Positions 46,705 to 56,120 of a stretch of 64,000 nucleotides of DNA are shown piece after piece (positions within the stretch are counted from its first letter, which is position 1; each line of letters begins with the position of its first letter). This DNA comes from Sphingobacterium spiritivorum (GTDB lineage: Bacteria; Bacteroidota; Bacteroidia; Sphingobacteriales; Sphingobacteriaceae): positions 124,001 through 188,000 of the forward strand of contig NZ_CP068083.1 of NCBI RefSeq assembly GCF_016725325.1, written 5' to 3'. The notes beneath the pieces were generated by a model. That model was not told the origin of the DNA. It ran no database searches and was given only the letters and a program-made list of their open reading frames with translations. Position numbers and translations under genes: made by a program.

Positions 46705-47392
46705 TTAAAACAGCAGTCGAAAGCTGTAAACTCTTAGGTAATAAATGTTTTAAATAGATATCAGCAATTAAACAAAATTTGAAACTATTCAACTAGAAAA
46801 AGTGACTAATATCATTTTTTGTTCCTCACAAAGTTATCTAATAAAATAATTAAACTTAAATATTTTTTAAAAAATAATATTTTACCTTTTAGTTACTTAA
46901 AAATAACATCTAGAATACATGTGGTTAATTTAACTTTTTGGATAATACTTTTTGATTAGTAAAATACATACTAAGCCCGAGAGGCACAAAACACTTGCTT
47001 TTCAAGTTGCAGGTACAACTAAGTTTATCAAAATCTAACGCTCAAAATCACAGAAGCATTTTTTAGACTTATTACACAATTTGTCTGTTTATCTCCTTCG
47101 GCCAAACAGGCCGTAAAAGCAAGGTTATTCCTCAAAAAAAATATTTTTCACATTGGAGAGACAAATTCGGCATTCAGGGCGCGTATATGCGAATTTAAAC
47201 AGCCGCTAAAAGGCTTTTTTGCTTTTTTATTAACTATTTCACAATATATAAACTACTTTATCGTTTTATTTTCCTGCACCCGTTACTAGTTAAAATGTTA
47301 ATTTTTGTTAAATGCAAATCAAAAGCTCCATTCCAGCGTTCATAAAGCAATGCTGTAATAGAAAAGTTACGTAAATAAGAGCGAAAGTATTA
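46705..47392. other. Divergent intergenic region between cassette B and the efflux operon
   Basis: No protein gene is seen in these 688 bp. The half near the adhesin is very AT-rich and carries a -7 candidate (46829-46836). The part from about 46975 to 47230 is less AT-rich and has several small inverted repeats: ACTTG/CAAGT near 46993, AGTTG/CAACT near 47005, CGGCC/GGCCG near 47100, and AAATTCG/CGAATTT at 47163-47196. A weak AGCC/GGCT stem with T-runs ends at 47228. This may be a structured leader or small RNA. The efflux promoter must be here but I could not pinpoint it. Confidence 0.5.
46829..46836 (-). promoter_or_regulatory. Candidate -7 promoter element for cassette B
   Basis: On the minus strand this reads TAACTTTG (TAnnTTTG), 124 bases before the adhesin ATG at 46704. 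The expected -33 region is AT-rich without a clear TTTG. The element at 46796-46820 (minus-strand core ATATTAGTCACTT) would fall right at and after the start of transcription, a usual place for an operator. Confidence 0.45.
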
Positions 47393-48568
47393 ATGAAGAA
47401 ATCAAGAAAGTTTAATTTAAAATTTACCACATTTAGTTTAGGTTTACTCGCATTAGCCACCATTTTAACACACTGTATATCAGGTAAATCAGAAGAAAAA
47501 GAGAACAAAAACAAGCCTACGGCTCTTCCCGTCTATAACGTGACAAGAAGCAATGCAAGCACAGTAAAAGATTACCTGGGAACCATTGAAGGAAAAGTCA
47601 ATGTAGAAATCCGGCCGCAGGTAGAAGGCCTGCTTCAGGAAATTTATGCAGATGAAGGATCTTTTGTTCAGAAAGGACAAAAACTTTTCAAAATCGATGC
47701 CTCGACTTACCAGGAACAGCTCAATAATATGATAGCCACAGCCAATGTAGCTAAGGCAAAACTGGAAAATGCTCAACTTGAAATTGACCGCCTCCGTCCC
47801 CTTGTACAGAATGATGTTATTTCAGATGTGCGGTTACATGCTGCCAAATCAGACTATGATGTTGCCAAAGCGTCTTTGGATCAGGCGTCTGCTGCGGTAA
47901 GAAGCGCAGAAATCAGTAAAAATTTCACCATCATAGAAGCTCCGGTAAGTGGCTATATCGGACGTATCCCCAAACGTATAGGAAACCTTGTTTCAAAAGG
48001 AGACAGCGATCCGCTGACGGTACTATCAGATGTACAGGAAGTGTATGTCTATTTTGCTATGAGCGAATCGGATTTTCTATATTTTTCTAAAGCCAAAGCC
48101 AGAGAAGATAGTATTGCCGGAGTCAAATACAACAACAATAACAGACTTACTTTTCCGGATGTCACACTTGTACTTGCAGATGGTGAGGCTTATCCCAAAA
48201 AAGGAAAAGTAGATGCAGTCAATGGTCAGGTAGATCGTACTACAGGAGCTATTTCTCTGCGTGCAACCTTCTCCAACCATGATAACATCCTGCGTACCGG
48301 AAGTACCGGAACACTGAAAATAGCAGAAATAAAGAAAAATGTACTGCAGATACCTCAGGTAGCCACTCAGGAATTACAGGACAAAACTTTTGTATACGTC
48401 ATCGACAAACAAAATAAGGCGCAAAGAAAAACCATCAAAATTGCCGGAAAAAGTAAAGACAACTACATCGTATCCGATGGTCTTGAAGAAGGTGATCGTG
48501 TGATTTTAAGTGGTTTTGACAAAATCACCGATGGATCTGCTATTATGCCCATAGCGCAACATAACTAA
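47393..48568 (+). CDS. RND efflux periplasmic adaptor (membrane fusion protein, AcrA/MexA-like)
   Basis: This is the periplasmic adaptor linking the inner-membrane RND pump to the outer-membrane channel. The 391 residues start with a hydrophobic signal; Cys28 (ATILTHC) could be lipidated, although His at -1 is unusual. Next come the beta-barrel/lipoyl segment (EIRPQVEGLLQEIYADEGSF), a helical hairpin at about 105-175 (MIATANVAKAKLENAQLEID), the second lipoyl half (IIEAPVSGYIGRIPKRIGNL), and the beta-barrel and membrane-proximal domains (GAISLRATFSNHDNILRTGS). It is first in a three-gene operon, 79 bases before the pump gene. Confidence 0.93.
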   Translation: MKKSRKFNLKFTTFSLGLLALATILTHCISGKSEEKENKNKPTALPVYNVTRSNASTVKDYLGTIEGKVNVEIRPQVEGLLQEIYADEGSFVQKGQKLFKIDASTYQEQLNNMIATANVAKAKLENAQLEIDRLRPLVQNDVISDVRLHAAKSDYDVAKASLDQASAAVRSAEISKNFTIIEAPVSGYIGRIPKRIGNLVSKGDSDPLTVLSDVQEVYVYFAMSESDFLYFSKAKAREDSIAGVKYNNNNRLTFPDVTLVLADGEAYPKKGKVDAVNGQVDRTTGAISLRATFSNHDNILRTGSTGTLKIAEIKKNVLQIPQVATQELQDKTFVYVIDKQNKAQRKTIKIAGKSKDNYIVSDGLEEGDRVILSGFDKITDGSAIMPIAQHN

Positions 48569-48647
48569 ATATTATTTATCAAATGTCTGCTTCTCCCGAT
48601 AGTGAATATCAGGGGAACGGACATTATTTGCCATACCCTTATCATTT

Positions 48648-51600
48648 ATGCTGAAAACATTTGTCAACAGACCAGTACTCGCCACTGTGGTTTCCATTTT
48701 GCTGGTCATTCTGGGATTGGTAGGATTAAAACTATTACCGGTATCCCGTTTTCCGGAAATTGCTCCCCCCAGTGTGGTCGTATCGCTGAGTTATCCCGGT
48801 GCCAACTCAGAAACAGTCGCCAAGAGTGTATTGCTTCCCATTGAAGAAGCCATCAATGGTGTCGAAGATATGACTTACATCAAGTCTTCCGCCTCTAATT
48901 CGGGATCCGGATCGGTACAGGTATTTTTCAAAACAGGTACTAATCCCGATGTCGCTTCTGTGAATGTGCAGACCCGTATTTCCAAAGCCATCAGTTCTAT
49001 CCCTTCGGAAGTTAACGAAGCCGGTATTACGGTTATGCCCAGACAGAGCGGTGTCATTATGACCATCAATCTCTATTCCGATCATCGGGATAGTGTATAT
49101 GATGAAACCTTTCTGCAGGCCTATGCACAAATCAACATGATGCGGCCATTGCTTCGGGTGGATGGTGTGGCACAGGTATCCAGAGTCGGTGCTAGAGATT
49201 ATTCTATGCGCCTCTGGCTCAATCCCGAAAAACTAGCTCTCTATACACTTGTACCTCAGGATGTAATGAATGCCATTAAGGATCAGAATTTTGAAATTGC
49301 TCCCGGCAAATTCGGAGAGACTTCAGATGAGGCTTTCGAAACAGTGATCCGTCATAAAGGACGGCTTACGCAACCCGAAGAGTTTGAAAACATTGTCATT
49401 AAAACGAATAAAGACGGATCAGTCCTTTACCTCAAAGATGTAGCCCGTATAGAGTTTGGAGCAACCAATCTCGGAAGTGACAATAAGGTAAACGGACATC
49501 CGGGACTGACACTTAATCTGACACAGACCAGTGGATCTAATGCACACGACATTGATATAGCCGTACGTAAGACACTGGAAGGTATGGCCAAATCTTTTCC
49601 GGAAGGCATTAAATATGAAATTACCTATGCGGTAAGGGACCAGATTGATGAATCGATTAATCAGGTGAAACATACTTTATTTGAAGCCTTCATTCTGGTT
49701 TTCCTGATCGTTTTTATCTTCTTACAGGATTTCAGATCTACTTTGATTCCAGCTATTGCTATCCCGGTATCCTTGGTAGGTACTTTCTTCTTTCTGCAGC
49801 TTTTTGGTTTTTCACTCAATGTACTGACCATGTTTGCGCTGGTACTGGCAATCGGTATTGTGGTCGATGATGCCATTGTAGTCGTGGAAGCTATTCATCA
49901 GAAAATGCATGCGACAGGGCTCAAAGCCAGAGAAGCGACTCTATCAACAATGTCGGAAATCACTGGCGCTATCTTATCTATTACGATGGTGATGGCCGCT
50001 GTATTTCTGCCTGTAGGTTTTATGGAAGGACCTGCCGGAATATTTTACAGGCAGTTTGCTTATACCTTGGCGACGGCCATTCTTATTTCCGCACTCAACG
50101 CCCTGACCCTCAGTCCGGCACTATGTGCTTTACTGCTCAAACATTCTGCTGTAGAAACAGGAATCAAAGAAGGAGACAGCAAATTTACAAAATACAAAAA
50201 ACGGTTTTTCCATGCCTTCAACACTTCTTTTGACCGCTTGACAGAACGGTATATTTCCGGAGTAAAAAAACTGATCAAACACAAGCCGCTGGCATGGGGA
50301 GGATTAATTCTCTTCACTGCTGCCGGAATATTCTTGATGGTTCGTGCTCCTAAAAGTTTTATTCCTACAGAAGATGATAGTTTCATTACTTACTCTCTGG
50401 CTATGCCTCCGGGAGCATCGCTCACCCGTACGACAGAAGTATTGCGTAAGGCCGACAGCATTCTAAAAAAGAGAGAAGATATTAAAGGAATGACCACTGT
50501 CTCGGGTTTTAATGTGCTGGACGGAAGTTCGAGCCCTGCATTCGCTGCCGGTTATATCAATATGTTACCTCATGCCGAACGTAAAAAGATACATAATATC
50601 GAAGCTTTCATGGACACCATACGCAAGGATTTATCGCAGATCAATGAAGCGAAATTCACCGTCTTTCCACGACCAACGGTACAGGGGTTTGGTGATTTTG
50701 CAGGAATAGAATTAGTCCTTCAGGATCGTCTGGGAGGTGATATCCGCGACTTCAATACTATCGCAGATACCTTTATCAATCAGATTAATGAACTGCCGGA
50801 AATCGAAAATGCCTATACCGCTTTCAAAGCCAATTTCCCTCAATACGAAGTGAATATTGATGCAGTGAAAGCGAAGACTTTGGGTGTGGATATCAAAGAA
50901 CTGATGACGACTATCCGGGCTTATTTTGCACGAGTACAGGCTGGAGATTTCAGCCGGTTCGGAAGACAATACCGGGTATATGTACAGGCAGATATGGACT
51001 ATCGTAAAGATCCGGAATCGTTCAATTCCATTTTCGTTCGCAATAAAAACGGAGAGATGGTACCTGTAAGTACCATCCTTACCCTGGAAAAAGTAGTCGG
51101 TCCGGAAACCATTACCCGATATAATCTCTATAATGCAATCGCAGTGAATGCTACTCCTGCAAAGGGATACAGTACAGGTGATGCGATGAAAGCAATACAG
51201 AAACTGGCTGATGACAAACTGCCGGTCAACTATGGATTTGAGTGGACGGGTATGAGTTTTGAAGAGAGTCAATCCGGCTCGCAGACCATACTGATCTTTG
51301 CACTGAGTATACTATTTGTCTATTTTCTGCTTGCAGCGCAATACGAAAGTTATATCCTTCCTTGGGCTGTACTTTTGTCTGTCCCTGTCGGACTTGTAGG
51401 TGTATACGGTACGATTCTGATGGTGGGGCTGGAAAACAATATATATGTGCAGGTCGGACTTATTATGCTGATCGGATTGCTGGCAAAAAATGCAATTCTG
51501 ATTATCGAATTTGCGGTTCAGCAGCGTGACCGCGGATTGAGCATTGTCGAAGCAGCGCTGACTGGTGCACAGATGAGACTACGTCCTATTCTGATGACTT

Positions 51601-51800
51601 CACTTGCTTTTGTAGCGGGTCTTGTTCCGCTGATGTGGACCGTAGGCCCGTCCGCCATAGGTAATCACTCCATTAGTTTCAGTGCTGCCGGTGGTATGCT
51701 TTTCGGTGTATTGCTTGGCATTTTTATAATACCTGTACTCTTTATTGTGTTCAAGACACTGGATGAAAAAGTCCGCAATAAATTAAAATCTCAAGACTGA
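48648..51800 (+). CDS. RND (HAE1) multidrug efflux pump, AcrB/MexB-like
   Basis: This is a proton-driven inner-membrane trimeric pump exporting drugs, detergents or other hydrophobic compounds. Its 1050 residues match the family length. It starts LKTFVNRPVLATVVSILLVI (TM1). The porter domain includes FPEIAPPSVVVSLSYPGANS and QNFEIAPGKFGE. TM4 carries the proton-relay aspartates in IGIVVDDAIVVVEAIHQKM, and TM10 the matching lysine in LIGLLAKNAILIIEFAVQQR. The second half repeats the fold, ending with SAAGGMLFGVLLGIFIIPVL. The stop is one base before the ATG of the outer-membrane factor. No TetR or AraC repressor is adjacent. The substrate range cannot be read from sequence. Confidence 0.96.
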   Translation: MLKTFVNRPVLATVVSILLVILGLVGLKLLPVSRFPEIAPPSVVVSLSYPGANSETVAKSVLLPIEEAINGVEDMTYIKSSASNSGSGSVQVFFKTGTNPDVASVNVQTRISKAISSIPSEVNEAGITVMPRQSGVIMTINLYSDHRDSVYDETFLQAYAQINMMRPLLRVDGVAQVSRVGARDYSMRLWLNPEKLALYTLVPQDVMNAIKDQNFEIAPGKFGETSDEAFETVIRHKGRLTQPEEFENIVIKTNKDGSVLYLKDVARIEFGATNLGSDNKVNGHPGLTLNLTQTSGSNAHDIDIAVRKTLEGMAKSFPEGIKYEITYAVRDQIDESINQVKHTLFEAFILVFLIVFIFLQDFRSTLIPAIAIPVSLVGTFFFLQLFGFSLNVLTMFALVLAIGIVVDDAIVVVEAIHQKMHATGLKAREATLSTMSEITGAILSITMVMAAVFLPVGFMEGPAGIFYRQFAYTLATAILISALNALTLSPALCALLLKHSAVETGIKEGDSKFTKYKKRFFHAFNTSFDRLTERYISGVKKLIKHKPLAWGGLILFTAAGIFLMVRAPKSFIPTEDDSFITYSLAMPPGASLTRTTEVLRKADSILKKREDIKGMTTVSGFNVLDGSSSPAFAAGYINMLPHAERKKIHNIEAFMDTIRKDLSQINEAKFTVFPRPTVQGFGDFAGIELVLQDRLGGDIRDFNTIADTFINQINELPEIENAYTAFKANFPQYEVNIDAVKAKTLGVDIKELMTTIRAYFARVQAGDFSRFGRQYRVYVQADMDYRKDPESFNSIFVRNKNGEMVPVSTILTLEKVVGPETITRYNLYNAIAVNATPAKGYSTGDAMKAIQKLADDKLPVNYGFEWTGMSFEESQSGSQTILIFALSILFVYFLLAAQYESYILPWAVLLSVPVGLVGVYGTILMVGLENNIYVQVGLIMLIGLLAKNAILIIEFAVQQRDRGLSIVEAALTGAQMRLRPILMTSLAFVAGLVPLMWTVGPSAIGNHSISFSAAGGMLFGVLLGIFIIPVLFIVFKTLDEKVRNKLKSQD

Positions 51801-51801
51801 T

Positions 51802-53274
51802 ATGATAAATAAAAACAGATATAGCCTTACGTTGATCCTGTTGCTATTCACAACTTTATTTGTTGTACAAAGCTGTAAAATAGGAGAAAAATACGCACGG
51901 CCCGACTTGAATCTGCCGGAGCAGTACCGCAGTGATACCTTAGATTATTTTGGTGATACGACGACCATAAGCCGCATTCCGTGGCGGGAGTTTTTTCATG
52001 ATTCGACTTTACTGGCGCTGATTGACAGCGCACTGATCAATAATTTTGATATGAAAACCGCACTGATCAATACCCGGATTGCCAACCGTCAGATGATTCA
52101 GAACAAGGCAAATTATTTACCCTCAGTAGAGGCAACGCTGGCAAATGCAAACAGGCAATGGCGTTCTTCTGATTTTGGAAGCGGCCCCTCCTCCCGATGG
52201 TATGACAGAAAACAAAAGGATGCACCGGATGACATGTTTGTCTATTTATCTCAGTTTGGAACAGAAGTACGGTTCAGCTGGGAACTCGATATCTGGGGCA
52301 AAATATCCAGTCAGCAAGATCAGCTGCTGGCTCAGTATCTGGACACTTATGAAGCCAAAAATGCCATACAGACCAATCTGATTTCCAGTATAGCCAAAGG
52401 CTATTTCAATCTGTTGATGCTGGATGATAAGATCAGAGTTGCCAAACGTAATGTACAGCTCAATGACAGTACGCTACGTATGATCAGATTGCAATACGAA
52501 GCCGGAGAAATCACCGCTTTAGCGATACAACAGACAGAATCCCAGCGTCTGGTGGCAGCATCACTGGTACCTGAACTGGAAAAAGAGATCGCTGTTCAGG
52601 AAAACGCCTTGCGCACGCTTACAGGGCAGATGCCTGACCGGATTCAAAGAGGTCAGAGTTTTGAACATCTGATTGCTGAAAATCAGGAAATATCCCTGGG
52701 ATCACCATTGGAAATTGTCCGGAACCGACCGGATATACGAAGTGCAGAATTTCAACTGATCTCTGCAAATGCACATACCAATGTCCAACAGGCCATGCGA
52801 TATCCGGCCTTATCCATCGGCGGATCACTGGGTGTAAATTCAATGTTACCAAAAAACTGGTTCAATATACCGGGTGCCTTGCTTGGCGGTATAAGCGGAG
52901 ATCTGACAGCCCCGATCTTTAAGAACAGGACGTTAAAGACAAATTATGAAGTGGCAAAACTGGAACGGGAAAAGGCAGAACTGGCTCTACAGCAAACGGT
53001 AGTGGAAGCTGTAAGTGAAGTTTCCAACTCCATCATCACAGTAGAAAAACAACGGGAGCAACTGGATTTTGCAAAAAAGAGAGTTTCGAATTCTGAGCTG
53101 GCTGTTCGAAATGCAGGACTCTTATTCCGGAGTGGATATGCGACCTATCTCGAAGTGATCACAGCGCAAAGCAATGCGCTCACAAGCGAACTGGATCTTG
53201 TCGAATTAAGACAAAAACATCTTGAATCATATGTGGATCTCTACCGCTCCTTAGGTGGCGGATGGAAAGAATAG
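51802..53274 (+). CDS. RND efflux outer-membrane factor (NodT/OprM-like lipoprotein)
   Basis: This is the outer-membrane channel completing the tripartite pump. The 490-residue protein is a lipoprotein with Cys25 (FVVQSC), then CKIGEKYARPDLNLPEQYR, typical of the NodT family. Two OEP repeats are visible: residues about 65-255 (helical, with RIANRQMIQNKANYLPSVEA and IQTNLISSIAKGYFNLLMLD) and 285-485 (IVRNRPDIRSAEFQLISANA, VSNSELAVRNAGLLFRSGYA). It is last in the operon, separated from the pump gene by one base. Confidence 0.95.
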   Translation: MINKNRYSLTLILLLFTTLFVVQSCKIGEKYARPDLNLPEQYRSDTLDYFGDTTTISRIPWREFFHDSTLLALIDSALINNFDMKTALINTRIANRQMIQNKANYLPSVEATLANANRQWRSSDFGSGPSSRWYDRKQKDAPDDMFVYLSQFGTEVRFSWELDIWGKISSQQDQLLAQYLDTYEAKNAIQTNLISSIAKGYFNLLMLDDKIRVAKRNVQLNDSTLRMIRLQYEAGEITALAIQQTESQRLVAASLVPELEKEIAVQENALRTLTGQMPDRIQRGQSFEHLIAENQEISLGSPLEIVRNRPDIRSAEFQLISANAHTNVQQAMRYPALSIGGSLGVNSMLPKNWFNIPGALLGGISGDLTAPIFKNRTLKTNYEVAKLEREKAELALQQTVVEAVSEVSNSIITVEKQREQLDFAKKRVSNSELAVRNAGLLFRSGYATYLEVITAQSNALTSELDLVELRQKHLESYVDLYRSLGGGWKE

Positions 53275-53309
53275 ACCTCTTATGCTGCATGTAAAATATA
53301 GGATACATT

Positions 53310-53340
53310 ATTTTGCCTGACCGAAAAAGTCAGGCAAAAT
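53310..53340 (+). terminator. Hairpin terminator candidate after the efflux operon
   Basis: A perfect 12-bp stem, ATTTTGCCTGAC (53310-53321) with GTCAGGCAAAAT (53329-53340), closes a 7-base loop. It starts 35 bases after the stop. There is no T-run after it, so termination strength is uncertain. Confidence 0.55.
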
Positions 53341-53441
53341 AGCTAAGCAGAATCTCCTCTGGCGGAACAGTATAGCACATATCTCGTCTAAAAAAATAAT
53401 CTTTTAAAAGTTTGAAATTCGCCTATAAAAGAGATGCTAAA

Positions 53442-53470
53442 TTGATTTATCATAAAAGTTCTTTATCTTG
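53442..53470 (+). promoter_or_regulatory. Candidate promoter for the hexosaminidase gene
   Basis: TTG (53442-53444) is followed after 19 bases by TATCTTG (53464-53470), close to the Bacteroidota TTTG-N19-TAnnTTTG pattern. It ends 24 bases before the ATG. Confidence 0.5.
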
Positions 53471-53494
53471 CTGTGCAAAACAATTTAAAGAATT

Positions 53495-55780
53495 ATGAAA
53501 AAGGCTATTCCGTCCTTATTAGGTTTACTATTTTTCTTATATAGTGGCACTACTGCTATCGGGCAATCGTCATCCGGTCAGCTGAACCTTATCCCCTATC
53601 CTAAACAAATGGATGTACAGCAAAGCTCCTCTGCTTTTAATGCGCAGAAGCTGTTGTATTATACCACAGACAGCAAACTTTTCGGAGATGCTGAGCAGTA
53701 TTTAAAGCAACATATTTTTACCGGAAACCAATGGAGCAAATCCGCTCAAAAAAATGCAAACATACAGCTGATCAGGGATAATAATATTGCTCCTGAAGGG
53801 TATCATCTGAATATCGATGAGAAAGGAATTCAAATAAAAGCATCTACACAGGCAGGAGCATTTTATGCCTTGCAGACCTTAAAACAAATGTCTGCACTGT
53901 CGGAGAGCAGCATTAACAAGTCATTTCCTTATGTAAAAATCAAAGATGCGCCCACGTATCAATGGAGAGGTGTTGAACTCGATGTTGCACGTCACTTTTT
54001 TTCTAAAGAATATCTGTTTAAGTTCATAGACCTACTGGCTCTTTATAAATTTAATAAGTTACATCTTCATTTAACCGATGATCAGGGCTGGCGGATAGAG
54101 ATCAAGCGTTATCCCAAACTGACTCAGGAAGGCGCTTGGCGGTCATACAATAATCAAGACTCTGCATGTTTTGTAAAAGCAAAAGACAATCCGGACTTTA
54201 ATCTGCCCAAAGAACATATACGTATCAAAGACGGAAAAGAAGAATACGGAGGATACTACACACAAGACGACATCCGGGAAATCATAAAATATGCTGCAAT
54301 GCGCAGTGTAGAAATCGTCCCTGAAATCGATATGCCCGGACATATGATGATTGCGACCAAAGCTTATCCCGAACTCTTACTTGATGGAGCTTCTTCAGGT
54401 TGGGGGACACAGTTCTCCGTACCCATATGCCCTTGTAAAGAGAGTGCGTATACGTTTACACAACATGTACTACAGGAAGTAATAGATTTATTCCCAAGTA
54501 AATACATCCATATCGGAGCTGATGAAGTAGAAAAAACCAGTTGGAAAGAGTCTCCGCTGTGTCAGCAACTTATGAAAGAAGAAGGTATAGCGCACCTCGA
54601 AGATTTACAAAGTTATTTTGTTGGCCGGATCAATACCTTTATACAGAAGAATAACAAAGTCGCAATAGGCTGGGATGAGATACTGGAAGGTAAATCGGAT
54701 CCGAGCATGACCGTGATGTACTGGCGGGGATGGGTCAAAGATGCTCCTCAAAAGGCAATTGAACGTAATCATCCCGTCATCATGACTCCGACCAATCCCC
54801 TGTACTTTGATTATCTGCCTAATAAAAGTTCTCTGGAAAGCGTTTACAAGCTAAATGTGGTTCCGGCAGATATTCCAGCTGAAAAAAGATCTTATATTCA
54901 AGGTGCTCAGGCTAATATATGGACAGAAATGATTCCATCTAAAGAACGTCTGGAATTTATGATCCTGCCACGGTTGAGTGCTTTGGCCGAACGGGTATGG
55001 ACGGACACGACCTTATTTGAGAGTTATGAAAAAAGACTGATCAATCACTATGGTATATGGAACGGTATGCAGTTGAATTACAGATTGCCTGATCTGACAG
55101 GATTTTCAGAAGAACAGGTTATTGTAGACGGCACCTCTGTCTTGCGTGTAGACAATCCGTTACCTGGAGCTCAGGTTCATTATACGCTGGATGGATCTGT
55201 CCCTGCAAAAGAGAGCCCTGTCTTGAATAATGAATTGAAGGTCACTACTCCGGGGAAAGTCAGGTTTGCGACAGTAGCTTCTAACGGAGCAAAAAGTGAG
55301 ATCTATACTGTGAATTTTAAAAAGGATGATTGGAAACAAGCTGCCGAAGTAAAACCGGAAACATTGAAACAAGGTTTATCGGCTGATTTCTTTGCCGGTA
55401 CATTCCCTAATTCTCAGAAAATGACAGGTAACATAGTACATACTGAAGTATTGGCAAATGTACATATCAGTGATACAGTAAAAATGGCTTCTTTCGGAAC
55501 AAAAATCCGGGGATATATCCGCGTACCAAAACAAGCTATTTATAACTTCTATCTGACTTGCGACGATGGCGGAATATTAAAAATAGATAATCAGCTTGTC
55601 ATCGATAATGACGGGCAGCACTCGGCAGTTGTCAAAAGTGGACAGATAGCTTTAAACGAAGGTTATCATGCCTTTGCAATAGATTTTATTGAAGCCGGAG
55701 GCGGATTTACATTAAAACTGGATTACAGTGAAGATGGCGGAGAAGTAAAACCCGTACCTGATGAATGGTTCTCCCATTAA
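53495..55780 (+). CDS. Beta-N-acetylhexosaminidase, GH20, with C-terminal PA14 domain
   Basis: This is an exported enzyme releasing terminal GlcNAc or GalNAc from chitin-type or glycoprotein glycans. The 761 residues include a signal peptide cleaved near TTAIG-Q and a GH20b alpha/beta domain at about 28-150 (LIPYPKQM). The GH20 barrel spans about 152-500 (PTYQWRGVELDVARHFF, LHLHLTDDQGWRIEIKRYP, VPEIDMPGHM). The catalytic Asp343-Glu344 pair sits in HIGADEVEKTSW, where Asp orients the substrate acetamido group and Glu is the acid. A chitobiase C-terminal-like beta domain lies at about 550-610 (VHYTLDGSVPAKESPVL), and a PA14 carbohydrate-binding-like domain at about 625-757 (YNFYLTCDDGGILKIDNQLV). 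It has its own promoter and terminator and lies upstream of a SusC/SusD pair. Confidence 0.95.
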   Translation: MKKAIPSLLGLLFFLYSGTTAIGQSSSGQLNLIPYPKQMDVQQSSSAFNAQKLLYYTTDSKLFGDAEQYLKQHIFTGNQWSKSAQKNANIQLIRDNNIAPEGYHLNIDEKGIQIKASTQAGAFYALQTLKQMSALSESSINKSFPYVKIKDAPTYQWRGVELDVARHFFSKEYLFKFIDLLALYKFNKLHLHLTDDQGWRIEIKRYPKLTQEGAWRSYNNQDSACFVKAKDNPDFNLPKEHIRIKDGKEEYGGYYTQDDIREIIKYAAMRSVEIVPEIDMPGHMMIATKAYPELLLDGASSGWGTQFSVPICPCKESAYTFTQHVLQEVIDLFPSKYIHIGADEVEKTSWKESPLCQQLMKEEGIAHLEDLQSYFVGRINTFIQKNNKVAIGWDEILEGKSDPSMTVMYWRGWVKDAPQKAIERNHPVIMTPTNPLYFDYLPNKSSLESVYKLNVVPADIPAEKRSYIQGAQANIWTEMIPSKERLEFMILPRLSALAERVWTDTTLFESYEKRLINHYGIWNGMQLNYRLPDLTGFSEEQVIVDGTSVLRVDNPLPGAQVHYTLDGSVPAKESPVLNNELKVTTPGKVRFATVASNGAKSEIYTVNFKKDDWKQAAEVKPETLKQGLSADFFAGTFPNSQKMTGNIVHTEVLANVHISDTVKMASFGTKIRGYIRVPKQAIYNFYLTCDDGGILKIDNQLVIDNDGQHSAVVKSGQIALNEGYHAFAIDFIEAGGGFTLKLDYSEDGGEVKPVPDEWFSH

Positions 55781-55810
55781 TACGTAACTCTTTTATAGTA
55801 TAACTTTACA

Positions 55811-55845
55811 AAACAACCTCTCCTGTAATTCAGGGGAGGTTGTTT
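55811..55845 (+). terminator. Terminator after the hexosaminidase gene
   Basis: The stem AAACAACCTCTCCTG pairs with CAGGGGAGGTTGTTT (one wobble) around a 5-base loop. A-rich and T-rich flanks make it a strong hairpin, 30 bases after the stop. Confidence 0.85.
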
Positions 55846-55896
55846 GTATTTATACCCTGCCTGTTTTATAAAAAAATCCGGGTACCCCTTTCCACA

Positions 55897-55919
55897 GTTG
55901 TATACTTCAGCTATACAAC
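55897..55919. promoter_or_regulatory. Inverted repeat, possible operator upstream of the SusC/SusD operon
   Basis: Arms GTTGTATA and TATACAAC (8 bp, perfect) flank a 7-base centre. It lies about 150 bp upstream of the candidate promoter. The regulator is unknown. Confidence 0.35.
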
Positions 55920-56051
55920 AAAAATATTCATTTCTCTATCTTATTATTCAGATTCAATAATTAAACAGGCTAATAAAATTTATTAAACACTTATAATTAA
56001 CCAACTACAACATTTTTAAAAGCAATTAGCTCACAAAAACTTAATATGAAG

Positions 56052-56085
56052 TTTGTTTAGTATTAATATACAAAGTTTAATATTG
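56052..56085 (+). promoter_or_regulatory. Candidate promoter of the SusC/SusD operon
   Basis: TTTG (56052-56055) is followed after 22 bases by TAATATTG (56078-56085), one mismatch from TAnnTTTG. It ends 35 bases before the SusC ATG. Confidence 0.4.
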
Positions 56086-56120
56086 CTGTCAATATATTTA
56101 ATCATACTAAACGAAGTATT

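Larger units (their letters stand above)
55781..56120. other. Intergenic region between the hexosaminidase and the SusC/SusD operon
   Basis: No gene is seen here. It holds the hexosaminidase terminator (55811-55845), an inverted repeat GTTGTATA..TATACAAC at 55897-55919 that may be an operator, and a candidate promoter at 56052-56085. Confidence 0.6.
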
